Positions 1-6,125 of a stretch of 23,591 nucleotides of DNA are shown here, piece after piece. Source of the DNA: Vicinamibacteria bacterium (lineage in GTDB: Bacteria > Acidobacteriota > Vicinamibacteria > Fen-336 > JAGNNV01); contig JAENWE010000079.1 in the NCBI GenBank assembly GCA_016650185.1, positions 1 to 23,591 on the forward strand, given 5' to 3'. Below the pieces are notes generated by a model. That model saw only the letters and a list, made by a program, of their open reading frames with translations, was not told where the DNA came from and did no database searches. Each line of letters opens with the position of its first letter. The stretch's first letter is position 1. Made by a program: the position numbers and the translations under genes.

Positions 1-795
1 CACATCTGCTACTGCCACACCCCCATGCGCTACGTCTGGGATCGATTCGACGACTACTTCGGGCCCGCCCGCATGGGCCGCCTCGGGAGCGCGGGAGCGC
101 GGGTTATGGCCGACGGCCTCAGAGCCTGGGACGTGGCCACGGCACATCGCGTTCATCGTTACGTCGCCAATTCGGAAACCGTGGCCGGCCGCATTCGGCA
201 TTTCTACGGACGAGACGCAACCGTCATCGAACCACCGGTGGATACGGACTTCTTCACCCCGGGAGACGACGATCAGACGTCGCCCGACTACGACCTGGTG
301 GTGTCCGCCCTCGTGCCCTACAAACGGATCGACCTCGCCATCGACGCCGCGAGCCTCAACGGCCGAAGACTTCTGGTCGTGGGGAGCGGGCCTGAGGAGT
401 CACGACTGCGTGCTCGGGCCGGAACCAGAGTCGAGTTCCTGGGCAGCGCCAATCGCGATCGCCTTCTTGGTTTGTACCGGGGTTGCCGCGCCCTCGTCCT
501 TCCCGGGGTCGAGGACTTCGGCATCGTGGTCGCCGAAGCTTTGGCCTGCGGCCGGCCCGCCGTGGTGAACGCCCAGGGTGGCGGCGCCGAGATCGTGGCC
601 CGGGGCGAATTCGGCGAGACCTTCACCGAATTCTCCGGCGCGGCCGTGGCCGCTGCGCTGGATCAGCTTGTTCCGAGCCGGTTCAGTAGACTCAAGCTCC
701 GGCAGCGAGCCGAAACGTACTCCAGGACCCGGTTCGAGGAACGCTTCCGTGGCGTGGTCGCCGAAGGGCCTCCTCCGGCGAGGCGAACAGCCTGA
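1..795 (+). CDS. GT4-family glycosyltransferase, 5' partial
   Basis: The reading frame is open from base 1, so the gene begins upstream of the window; about 264 C-terminal residues are present of a family usually near 370-400. The visible part starts with HTPMRYVWD, a segment common near the acceptor site of GT4 enzymes that build O-antigen or exopolysaccharide. The C-terminal half carries the nucleotide-sugar-binding pattern of GT-B enzymes (GSGPEE, then PGVEDFGIVVAEALACGRP, with the E-x7-E pair), followed by GGGAEIV. By family it transfers a sugar, often mannose, from a nucleotide sugar to a lipid-linked oligosaccharide on the cytoplasmic side of the membrane. It ends 22 bases before the likely start of the priming sugar transferase and probably shares its transcript. 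The exact donor and acceptor cannot be read from the sequence. Confidence 0.9.
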   Translation, partial: HICYCHTPMRYVWDRFDDYFGPARMGRLGSAGARVMADGLRAWDVATAHRVHRYVANSETVAGRIRHFYGRDATVIEPPVDTDFFTPGDDDQTSPDYDLVVSALVPYKRIDLAIDAASLNGRRLLVVGSGPEESRLRARAGTRVEFLGSANRDRLLGLYRGCRALVLPGVEDFGIVVAEALACGRPAVVNAQGGGAEIVARGEFGETFTEFSGAAVAAALDQLVPSRFSRLKLRQRAETYSRTRFEERFRGVVAEGPPPARRTA

Positions 796-817
796 ACGAA
801 CAGCGAGGAAACAGCGT

Positions 818-2269
818 TTGCGAAAGCGGAAACAGCGACTCACGGAAAGCTTCCTCGCCGTCGATTTGACGGCGGTCGCTCTCGCGTGGATGGCCGCCTA
901 CTACGCCCGTTTCTATTCCGCCCTCTTCACCACCGCGTTTCCGCCCTACAAGGGCGTTCCCCTGGTTCGAGACTACGCGGAACTCCTTCCTCTGATCCTG
1001 GCTCTCGCCGCCATCGTCTTCGCGCTGCAAGGTCTCTATCGCCTTCGGCGCCCAATGAGCGCCATCGACGACTCCCTGCGCACGGTGGCCGCCTTCATAG
1101 TCACCGCGGCCCTGGCTCTCGGCGTCACTCTCTACATCCGTATCTACTTTCGGTTCGCTCCCGAAGAAGCCCCCCGGGCCGAATATTCGCAGGGCGTCTT
1201 CGTGCTCTTCGTGGCCTTCGGCGCGCCTCTGGTCATCGCGGGAAGGCGTCTCCTGCTCGGCTGGTTCGCAAGGTCCTGGGCCCGCGGCGAAAACGCGGTT
1301 CGGATCCTGGTGGCCGGAAACTCCGATCTCGGCCAGACCGTGGCACGAAAGCTCGCCGCGCAGAGTCGCCTCGGCTTCCACGTCGTCGGCTTCCTCGCCG
1401 AATCCGCCTCGCCCGCGAGGGTAACTGAAGGACCGCCCGTCCTCGGCACGCTCAAGGATGCGAACGACGTGATTGCGGAAAAGGCGATCGATGCCGTCTA
1501 CGTGGCTCTGTCGGTCGATCAGCACGCCTTGATGGTCGACCTGGTCAAGAACCTCAGCAATCAATTCGTCGACGTTCGGATCGTTCCCGACCTTCTCCAG
1601 TGTCTGACTTTGCGCGCCGGCATCGAGGACCTGGACGGCATCCCCATCGTCTCGTTGAACGAGACACCCATGCAGGGACCGGCCGCGCTGGTGAAGCGAC
1701 TGATGGACATCACGGGCGCGCTGGTGCTGCTGATCGCTCTCACCCTCGTCCCCGTCCTGCCCGCCATCGTGATGGCCATCGCACTGAAGGGCGGCAAGGG
1801 GCCCATTCTCTACACTCAGGAGAGGATGACCGTGGACGGTCGTCGTTTCTCCGTCTACAAATTTCGCACCATGGTCGAAGACGCCGAGGCGGGAACCGGA
1901 CCGGTGTGGGCGACCGATGGAGACCCCCGACGGACCGACCTCGGCGCGTTCTTGAGGAAATACAACCTTGACGAGTGGCCGCAGTTGCTCAACATCCTCA
2001 AGGGCGATATGAGTCTCGTGGGTCCTCGACCCGAGCGGCCCTCCTTCGTGCACGAATTCAAGAACAACATTCCAAACTACATGCTCCGCCACCGCGTGCG
2101 CAGCGGTCTCACCGGATGGGCTCAGGTTCACGGCTGGCGAGGCAATTCGAGTCTGGAAAAGCGGATCGAATTCGACCTTTACTACATCGAGAACTGGTCC
2201 TTGTTTCTCGACCTCAAGATCCTCGTCCTGACCCTCTTCCGGGGTTTCGGCCAGACCCACGCCTACTGA
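818..2269 (+). CDS. WbaP/EpsE-type undecaprenyl-phosphate sugar phosphotransferase
   Basis: This polyprenyl glycosylphosphotransferase moves a sugar-1-phosphate from a nucleotide sugar to undecaprenyl phosphate, the priming step of polysaccharide synthesis at the inner membrane. With a TTG start at 818 it has 483 residues, normal for the family; AGGAA at 806-810 lies 7 bases upstream. The frame stays open further upstream inside the preceding gene, but that stretch (to 578) reads as low-complexity out-of-frame translation. Four N-terminal membrane segments lead into a nucleotide-binding-like domain (ILVAGNSDLGQTVARKL), a fifth hydrophobic segment (ALVLLIALTLVPVLPAIV) and the catalytic bacterial sugar transferase domain with YKFRTM, NLDEWPQLLNILKGDMSLVG and PRPE. 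The first sugar (glucose, galactose or other) cannot be told. It lies between a glycosyltransferase and a nucleotide-sugar enzyme, as expected for such a cluster. Confidence 0.93.
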   Translation: MRKRKQRLTESFLAVDLTAVALAWMAAYYARFYSALFTTAFPPYKGVPLVRDYAELLPLILALAAIVFALQGLYRLRRPMSAIDDSLRTVAAFIVTAALALGVTLYIRIYFRFAPEEAPRAEYSQGVFVLFVAFGAPLVIAGRRLLLGWFARSWARGENAVRILVAGNSDLGQTVARKLAAQSRLGFHVVGFLAESASPARVTEGPPVLGTLKDANDVIAEKAIDAVYVALSVDQHALMVDLVKNLSNQFVDVRIVPDLLQCLTLRAGIEDLDGIPIVSLNETPMQGPAALVKRLMDITGALVLLIALTLVPVLPAIVMAIALKGGKGPILYTQERMTVDGRRFSVYKFRTMVEDAEAGTGPVWATDGDPRRTDLGAFLRKYNLDEWPQLLNILKGDMSLVGPRPERPSFVHEFKNNIPNYMLRHRVRSGLTGWAQVHGWRGNSSLEKRIEFDLYYIENWSLFLDLKILVLTLFRGFGQTHAY

Positions 2270-2307
2270 TCCGGCCTGGACCCAGAAAAAAACGAAAGCT
2301 CAACGAA

Positions 2308-3246
2308 ATGCCACGCACACTCGTCACCGGCGGCGCCGGCTTCATCGGATCGCACCTCTGCGAGTATCTGCTCGACCAAGGCCATTCCGTGGTGGCGATG
2401 GACAACCTGCTCACCGGCGACCCCGCGAACATCGAACGTCTGATCGGACGAGACTTCGTCTTCGTCAAGCATGACGTGACCAACTACATCGCCCTTGAAG
2501 GCGACCTCGACTACATCTTCCATTTCGCCTCGCCCGCCTCGCCCATCGACTACCTCAAATTGCCCATCCAGACCCTCAAGGTCGGAAGCTTGGGCACCCA
2601 CAACGTCCTGGGTGTGGCCAAGGCGAAGAAGGCGCGCATCCTGCTCGCCTCGACGTCGGAGGTCTACGGCGATCCGCTCGTTCATCCGCAGCGCGAGGAC
2701 TACTGGGGCAACGTCAATCCCATCGGACCCCGGGGCGTTTACGACGAAGCCAAGCGTTTCTCCGAGGCGATGGTCATGGCGTACCACCGCTTCCACGGGG
2801 TGGAGACGCGGATCGTGAGGATCTTCAACACGTACGGTCCGAGGATGCGGGTCGAGGACGGGCGCGCCATCCCCGCCTTTATGAGCCAGGCCCTCAAGAA
2901 CGAGGATGTGACGGTCTTTGGCGATGGAACTCAAACCCGCAGCCTGTGCTTCGCGTCCGACCTCGTCGAAGGCATCTACCGGCTGATGCTTTCAGATACG
3001 AGCGACCCGGTGAACATCGGCAACCCGCAGGAGCTGACCATTCTGGACCTTGCGAAGAAGGTGATCGCGGCCACCGGGTCGAGGAGCCGAATCGTGGAGC
3101 GGCCGTTGCCGGAAGACGATCCGAAGATCCGCCAGCCCGACATCACGAGGGCGCGCAAGATCCTGGGCTGGGAACCCAAGGTGGGCCTCGACGAAGGGCT
3201 CATCCCCACGATCGCCTACTTCCGGTCGAAGCTAGGAATCACCTAA
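2308..3246 (+). CDS. uxs: UDP-glucuronate decarboxylase (UDP-xylose synthase)
   Basis: A short-chain dehydrogenase/reductase of 312 residues that by family converts UDP-glucuronic acid to UDP-xylose with bound NAD. It has the Rossmann motif GGAGFIG (residues 8-14), LASTSEVYGDP (114-123), the catalytic pair Y145 and K149 in YDEAK, and RIFNTYGPRM (171-180). The DYWGNVNPIGPRGVYDE stretch is typical of UXS and helps separate it from 4,6-dehydratases. ATG at 2308 is chosen because the Rossmann strand follows at once; the leader is A-rich (AGAAAAAAACGAAAG) without a clear Shine-Dalgarno. It begins 38 bases after the priming transferase and probably belongs to the same operon, suggesting xylose or a derivative in the polymer. 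A related UDP-sugar epimerase is the less likely alternative. Confidence 0.93.
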   Translation: MPRTLVTGGAGFIGSHLCEYLLDQGHSVVAMDNLLTGDPANIERLIGRDFVFVKHDVTNYIALEGDLDYIFHFASPASPIDYLKLPIQTLKVGSLGTHNVLGVAKAKKARILLASTSEVYGDPLVHPQREDYWGNVNPIGPRGVYDEAKRFSEAMVMAYHRFHGVETRIVRIFNTYGPRMRVEDGRAIPAFMSQALKNEDVTVFGDGTQTRSLCFASDLVEGIYRLMLSDTSDPVNIGNPQELTILDLAKKVIAATGSRSRIVERPLPEDDPKIRQPDITRARKILGWEPKVGLDEGLIPTIAYFRSKLGIT

Positions 3247-3301
3247 GCGGTTCTCGTCCCTCGTCCCTCGCCCCGGCGACCGCGAGAGAAAGACGCCACG
3301 A

Positions 3302-3318
3302 CCGTCATCGCGAGTCGG
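3302..3318 (+). repeat. short copy of the CCGTCATCGCGA repeat
   Basis: CCGTCATCGCGAGTCGG at this site is identical over 17 bases to 17906-17922 and shares its first 12 bases with the two longer copies at 3354 and 16635. It lies in the non-coding spacer after the UXS gene, about 35 bases before a long copy. It is best read as a half copy or degenerate member of a dispersed repeat. Confidence 0.7.
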
Positions 3319-3353
3319 TTCACGGCCTTTGGCCAAATCTGGCAGAAACGCCA

Positions 3354-3402
3354 ACCGTCATCGCGAAGGCTGCGTCGTTCTGCTTGGCCTGAAGCGATCT
3401 CG
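3354..3402 (+). repeat. 49-bp dispersed repeat, copy 1
   Basis: This stretch matches 16635-16683 at 46 of 49 positions without gaps. It opens with ACCGTCATCGCGAAGG and closes with GGCCTGAAGCGATCTCG. The ends are partly self-complementary (ATCGC with GCGAT, AGGC with GCCT), so it can form an imperfect hairpin. It lies in the spacer between the UXS gene and a small convergent gene, ending 9 bases before that gene's stop codon. Short intergenic repeats built on TCAT(C/T)GCGAG...GAAGC(G/A)ATCTC recur in many bacterial genomes, and this looks like a member of that general type. Confidence 0.85.
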
Positions 3403-3410
3403 CCGCCGGG

Positions 3411-3611
3411 CTAGCCCTTCTCCTCAGCTCGCACGAACTCTCCGCACCAGTCCGCCGCGGTTACCCGCGGGAACTTGGCCAGCCGCATGGGGTCAGGGTC
3501 GGCCGGCGGCGCGTAGCGCCGACAGAGCAAGACGTCGGACCCCTCGATCCTGCTGCTGAAGTGGCAGTCTAGACAGGCCGCGACAGGCTTTCCCTGGGTT
3601 TCGCTTTTCAC
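3411..3611 (-). CDS. small four-cysteine protein, possibly metal-binding
   Basis: From a GTG at 3611 this encodes 66 residues. It has a CLDCHFSS motif near the N-terminus, then LLCRRYAPP, and FPRVTAADWCGEF near the C-terminus, so four cysteines in the order C-x2-C, C, C. Small bacterial proteins with a C-x2-C, a CRR...P and a final DWCGEF are known to me as uncharacterised, probably metal-binding proteins; that comparison is from memory. The frame extends upstream to an ATG at 3875, but that part is Arg/Pro/Gly-rich and runs antisense to the clearly real gene at 3801, so I reject it. The Shine-Dalgarno before GTG is poor (CAGGG directly adjacent), so the exact start is uncertain. It stands alone between two plus-strand genes. 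Confidence 0.55.
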   Translation of the reverse strand: MKSETQGKPVAACLDCHFSSRIEGSDVLLCRRYAPPADPDPMRLAKFPRVTAADWCGEFVRAEEKG

Positions 3612-3680
3612 CCCTGCAAGGTTACGCCAGGGCGATGGGACGGGAAGGCCTTGCCTTTGATTACCTGCCCAGGTACGCAC

Positions 3681-3709
3681 TTGACACGCCGTGGCCCCGA
3701 GGGTAGCTT
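3681..3709 (+). promoter_or_regulatory. sigma70-like promoter of the small membrane protein
   Basis: A perfect -35 box TTGACA (3681-3686) is followed after 17 bases by TAGCTT (3704-3709), which keeps the TA...T frame of a -10 box. Transcription from here would leave a leader of roughly 85 bases before the ATG at 3801. Prediction by eye only. Confidence 0.45.
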
Positions 3710-3800
3710 GCCTGGAACCAACACCAATTTTGAATCCCGCCCCCGATTCGCCGCGGTAAGGCCGCGGTCGCCTGCGGGCGCGCGGAGAGGAGACGAGAAG

Positions 3801-4202
3801 ATGAACTGGACTCGCATCGCGATCGCCGGTGTCGCCGCCGGGCTCGTCACCTGGATCTCCGACTTCGTGCAGCACGGCATGGTGATGGCCGCGACCTACC
3901 AGCGCCTCAGCCAGGTGTTCAAGCAGACCGAGACCAATCCGGCCTGGTTCCTGCTCATCTCCGTGACGATCTGCCTGATGGTGGCGATCCTCTTCGCGCG
4001 GACGCGTGGAAGTTGGGCGGCGGGCTGGAAAGGGGGCCTCAGCTTCGGTTTCTTCCTGGGCCTGGTGATCTTCTTCCAGCGCTTCTTTGACCCGCTGGTG
4101 GTCGACGGCTACCCCTACTACCTCGCATGGTGCCAGGGCGGCATGAGCATGATCGACAGCCTGCTCGCGGGAGCGGTGATCGGATCAATCGTCAAATCGT
4201 AA
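3801..4202 (+). CDS. small multi-pass membrane protein of unknown function
   Basis: A protein of 133 residues with about four hydrophobic segments: residues 5-20, around 50-65, 78-95 and 117-131. The ATG at 3801 follows the strong purine-rich site GGAGAGGAG at 3784-3792. Conserved-looking polar patches are SDFVQHG near the first helix, RGSWAAGWKGG between helices 2 and 3, and YPYYLAWCQGG before the last helix. I recognise the general pattern of a widespread uncharacterised small membrane protein but cannot name a function. Its TAA (4200-4202) touches the last base of the convergent KAS III-like gene, so no spacer separates the two genes and their transcripts must overlap. Confidence 0.85.
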   Translation: MNWTRIAIAGVAAGLVTWISDFVQHGMVMAATYQRLSQVFKQTETNPAWFLLISVTICLMVAILFARTRGSWAAGWKGGLSFGFFLGLVIFFQRFFDPLVVDGYPYYLAWCQGGMSMIDSLLAGAVIGSIVKS

Positions 4203-5276
4203 CTAGGGCGCGCGATAAACCGCGGCGTTGATGTTCATTCCCGCACCCACCGAGGCGAGGACAATGGTGTCGCCGCTGCGAAGCTGGTGCCCGGCCATCT
4301 TCCCCTTGGTCACGAGGTCCAGAAGTGTCGGCACCGTGGCCACCGAACTGTTGCCGAGCCAGGAGATGCTCATGGGCATGACGTCGTCTGGAGGAGCCGC
4401 GTCATACAGATCGTAGAGTGCGTCCAGGATGGCCTCGTCCATCTTGCCATTGGCCTGATGGATGAAGACTTTGTCGACCACGGAGATCCCGACTCCCGCC
4501 TTGTCGAGGCACTGCTTTATGGCCCCGGCCACCCGCTGCAGCGCGTACTTGTAAAGCTTCCGGCCCTCCATCTTCAAGAAGATGGCCTCGAGGAAAACCT
4601 CTTCGTTGTACGAGGGGCCCATCACCAGCATGGTCGAATGGTCGAGGGAGTCGGAGCGAACGGCGTGGGCGAGAATGCCCACCGGCGCCTCCGTCTCTCG
4701 CGCCTCCAGGATGACGGCGCCGGCTCCGTCCGCGTAGATGAGGCTGTCGCGGTCGTGGGGATCGGAGATGCGGGAGAGGGTATCGGCGCCGATCACCATG
4801 GCTCTTCGGGTGTCACCAGCCCGGATCATGGCGTCGGACACGATCACGCCCTGGAGCCACCCCGGGCAGCCGAACACGATGTCGAACGCCGCGGTCGCGG
4901 GGTTTTCGATCTTGAGTTGCGCCTTGACCCGCGCGGCCAGGGCGGGAACCAGATCCGAGTGGCGTGTGCCCGCGCGGACATCGCCGAAGTTGTGTGCGAC
5001 GATAAGGGTGTCGAGGGTCTCGCGATCGATTCCAGACGAATCCAGAGCGTCGGCCGCGGCCAGCGCCGCGAGGTCGGACGTCACCTGAGAGTCGTCCGCG
5101 TACCGCCGCTCCTTGATCCCGGTAATCGACTCGAATTGCTCGAGGATCTGCTCGTTCGACTTCGCGATCTTCTTCCCGTCCGGGCCCCAGAACTCGCGGT
5201 CCAGCATGTCGGAATTGGGCACGCGTCGCGGTGGGATGACACTTCCGGTGCCGACAATGACCGATCGAACAGGCAT
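4203..5276 (-). CDS. 3-oxoacyl-ACP synthase III (FabH)-like condensing enzyme
   Basis: A thiolase-fold condensing enzyme of 357 residues, about 40 longer than housekeeping FabH. The catalytic triad is visible: Cys137 in FGCPGWLQG, His273 in FIHQANGKM and Asn309 in WLGNSSVATVP; SITGIKERRYA (50-60) and YADGAGAVIL (181-190) are further KAS III hallmarks. By family it condenses an acyl-CoA with malonyl-ACP or a similar partner in the cytoplasm. Much of the extra length is an N-terminal insertion (residues 27-47, EFWGPDGKK onward). It is not next to other fatty-acid genes but follows a TatD gene by 32 bases, so a specialised role (branched or long-chain products, secondary lipid) is possible and a housekeeping role less likely. 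The ATG at 5276 is supported by the immediate start of the first strand (SVIVGTGSVIP). Confidence 0.9.
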   Translation of the reverse strand: MPVRSVIVGTGSVIPPRRVPNSDMLDREFWGPDGKKIAKSNEQILEQFESITGIKERRYADDSQVTSDLAALAAADALDSSGIDRETLDTLIVAHNFGDVRAGTRHSDLVPALAARVKAQLKIENPATAAFDIVFGCPGWLQGVIVSDAMIRAGDTRRAMVIGADTLSRISDPHDRDSLIYADGAGAVILEARETEAPVGILAHAVRSDSLDHSTMLVMGPSYNEEVFLEAIFLKMEGRKLYKYALQRVAGAIKQCLDKAGVGISVVDKVFIHQANGKMDEAILDALYDLYDAAPPDDVMPMSISWLGNSSVATVPTLLDLVTKGKMAGHQLRSGDTIVLASVGAGMNINAAVYRAP

Positions 5277-5308
5277 CGCCGCCTACCTTAATCCAAACAC
5301 TCCCCCGG

Positions 5309-6076
5309 CTAGGCGAAAAGGCGGTCGAAATTCTGAACCGTCGTCTCGCCGAATTCCTCGAGCGGCACGCCCTTGACCTCAGCCATTCGCCGGGCCACAT
5401 CAACGACGAACGCGGGCTCGTTCCGCTTGCCTCTATGCGGGGGCGGGGCGAGAAACGGGCAGTCGGTCTCGATCAGAAAGCGATCGAGCGGGACGCTCCT
5501 GGCCACCGCGCGAAGGGGATCGGCGTTGGCGAAACAGGCGATGCCCGAGAACGAGATATGGAAGCCCATGGCCACAGCCCCGTCGGCGAGCGTCTGGGTG
5601 CCGGTAAAGCAGTGGATCACCCCCCCCACCTCGCTGGCCTTCTCCTCCTGCAAGACCCTGAGGGTGAGGTCGTCGGCCTCGCGACTGTGAATAATGACCG
5701 GAAGCCTGACCGCGCGGGCGATCCGAATCTGTCTTCGGAAGGCCTCCTCCTGCTGATCGCGCGGCGAGTGGTCGTAATGGAAGTCGAGGCCGATCTCGCC
5801 GATCGCGCAGACGGCCCGCTTCAGGCCCAGTGTATGGAGACGTTCACCGAGGGGCTCGGACCAGTGGACGGCTTCATGAGGGTGCAGGCCGCCCGAAGCC
5901 TTAAGGCCGCAATCGCGCGCGATGGTGAGCCCGCGATCGAGGCCGGCGCTGTCGTCGGCCTGGGCCACCAGGAGCATGCGCACAACCCCCGCGTCGGCGG
6001 CTCGTTTCAGGACGTTCGGACGATCCGAATCGAACTCCGCCAGATCGATATGGGTGTGCGAGTCGGCAAAGGGCAT
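5309..6076 (-). CDS. TatD-family metal-dependent hydrolase/DNase
   Basis: A TIM-barrel metallohydrolase of 255 residues, the usual TatD size. All expected metal ligands are present: H7 and H9 in SHTHID, E94 in IGEIGLDFHYD, H130 in IIHSREA, H155 in IHCFTG and D205 in IETDCPFLAPPPHRG. Family members are cytoplasmic 3'-5' DNases acting in DNA repair or degradation, and some are thought to act on other substrates. It lies between the sulfatase-like gene (49 bases upstream) and the KAS III-like gene (32 bases downstream) on the same strand, so co-transcription is likely, though no functional link is evident. The ATG at 6076 is the natural start because the first metal motif follows within five residues. 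Confidence 0.95.
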   Translation of the reverse strand: MPFADSHTHIDLAEFDSDRPNVLKRAADAGVVRMLLVAQADDSAGLDRGLTIARDCGLKASGGLHPHEAVHWSEPLGERLHTLGLKRAVCAIGEIGLDFHYDHSPRDQQEEAFRRQIRIARAVRLPVIIHSREADDLTLRVLQEEKASEVGGVIHCFTGTQTLADGAVAMGFHISFSGIACFANADPLRAVARSVPLDRFLIETDCPFLAPPPHRGKRNEPAFVVDVARRMAEVKGVPLEEFGETTVQNFDRLFA

Positions 6077-6125
6077 GAGCGCAGTTTGGCAGGAAAGATC
6101 GGACTTCTGGAAAGACCGTCCGCTC

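Noticed and set aside
578..817. N-terminal extension of the sugar transferase to 578
   Set aside because: It lies inside the glycosyltransferase gene in another frame and reads as Arg/Ser/Pro-rich sequence; a TTG with a good ribosome binding site at 818 gives the normal family length.
692..2260. Long minus-strand open frame of 522 codons
   Set aside because: It is antisense to the clearly real sugar transferase and has His/Glu/Gly-rich composition without any recognisable domain; a shadow of high-GC coding sequence.
3302..3402. CRISPR-like pair of repeats
   Set aside because: Only two related units close together, with different lengths and divergent 3' parts, and no regular spacer series or cas genes; better explained as dispersed intergenic repeats.
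4287..5291. Plus-strand open frame of 334 codons over the KAS III-like gene
   Set aside because: Antisense to a gene with a full catalytic triad; composition (His, Val, Gly, Asp rich) is typical of a shadow.
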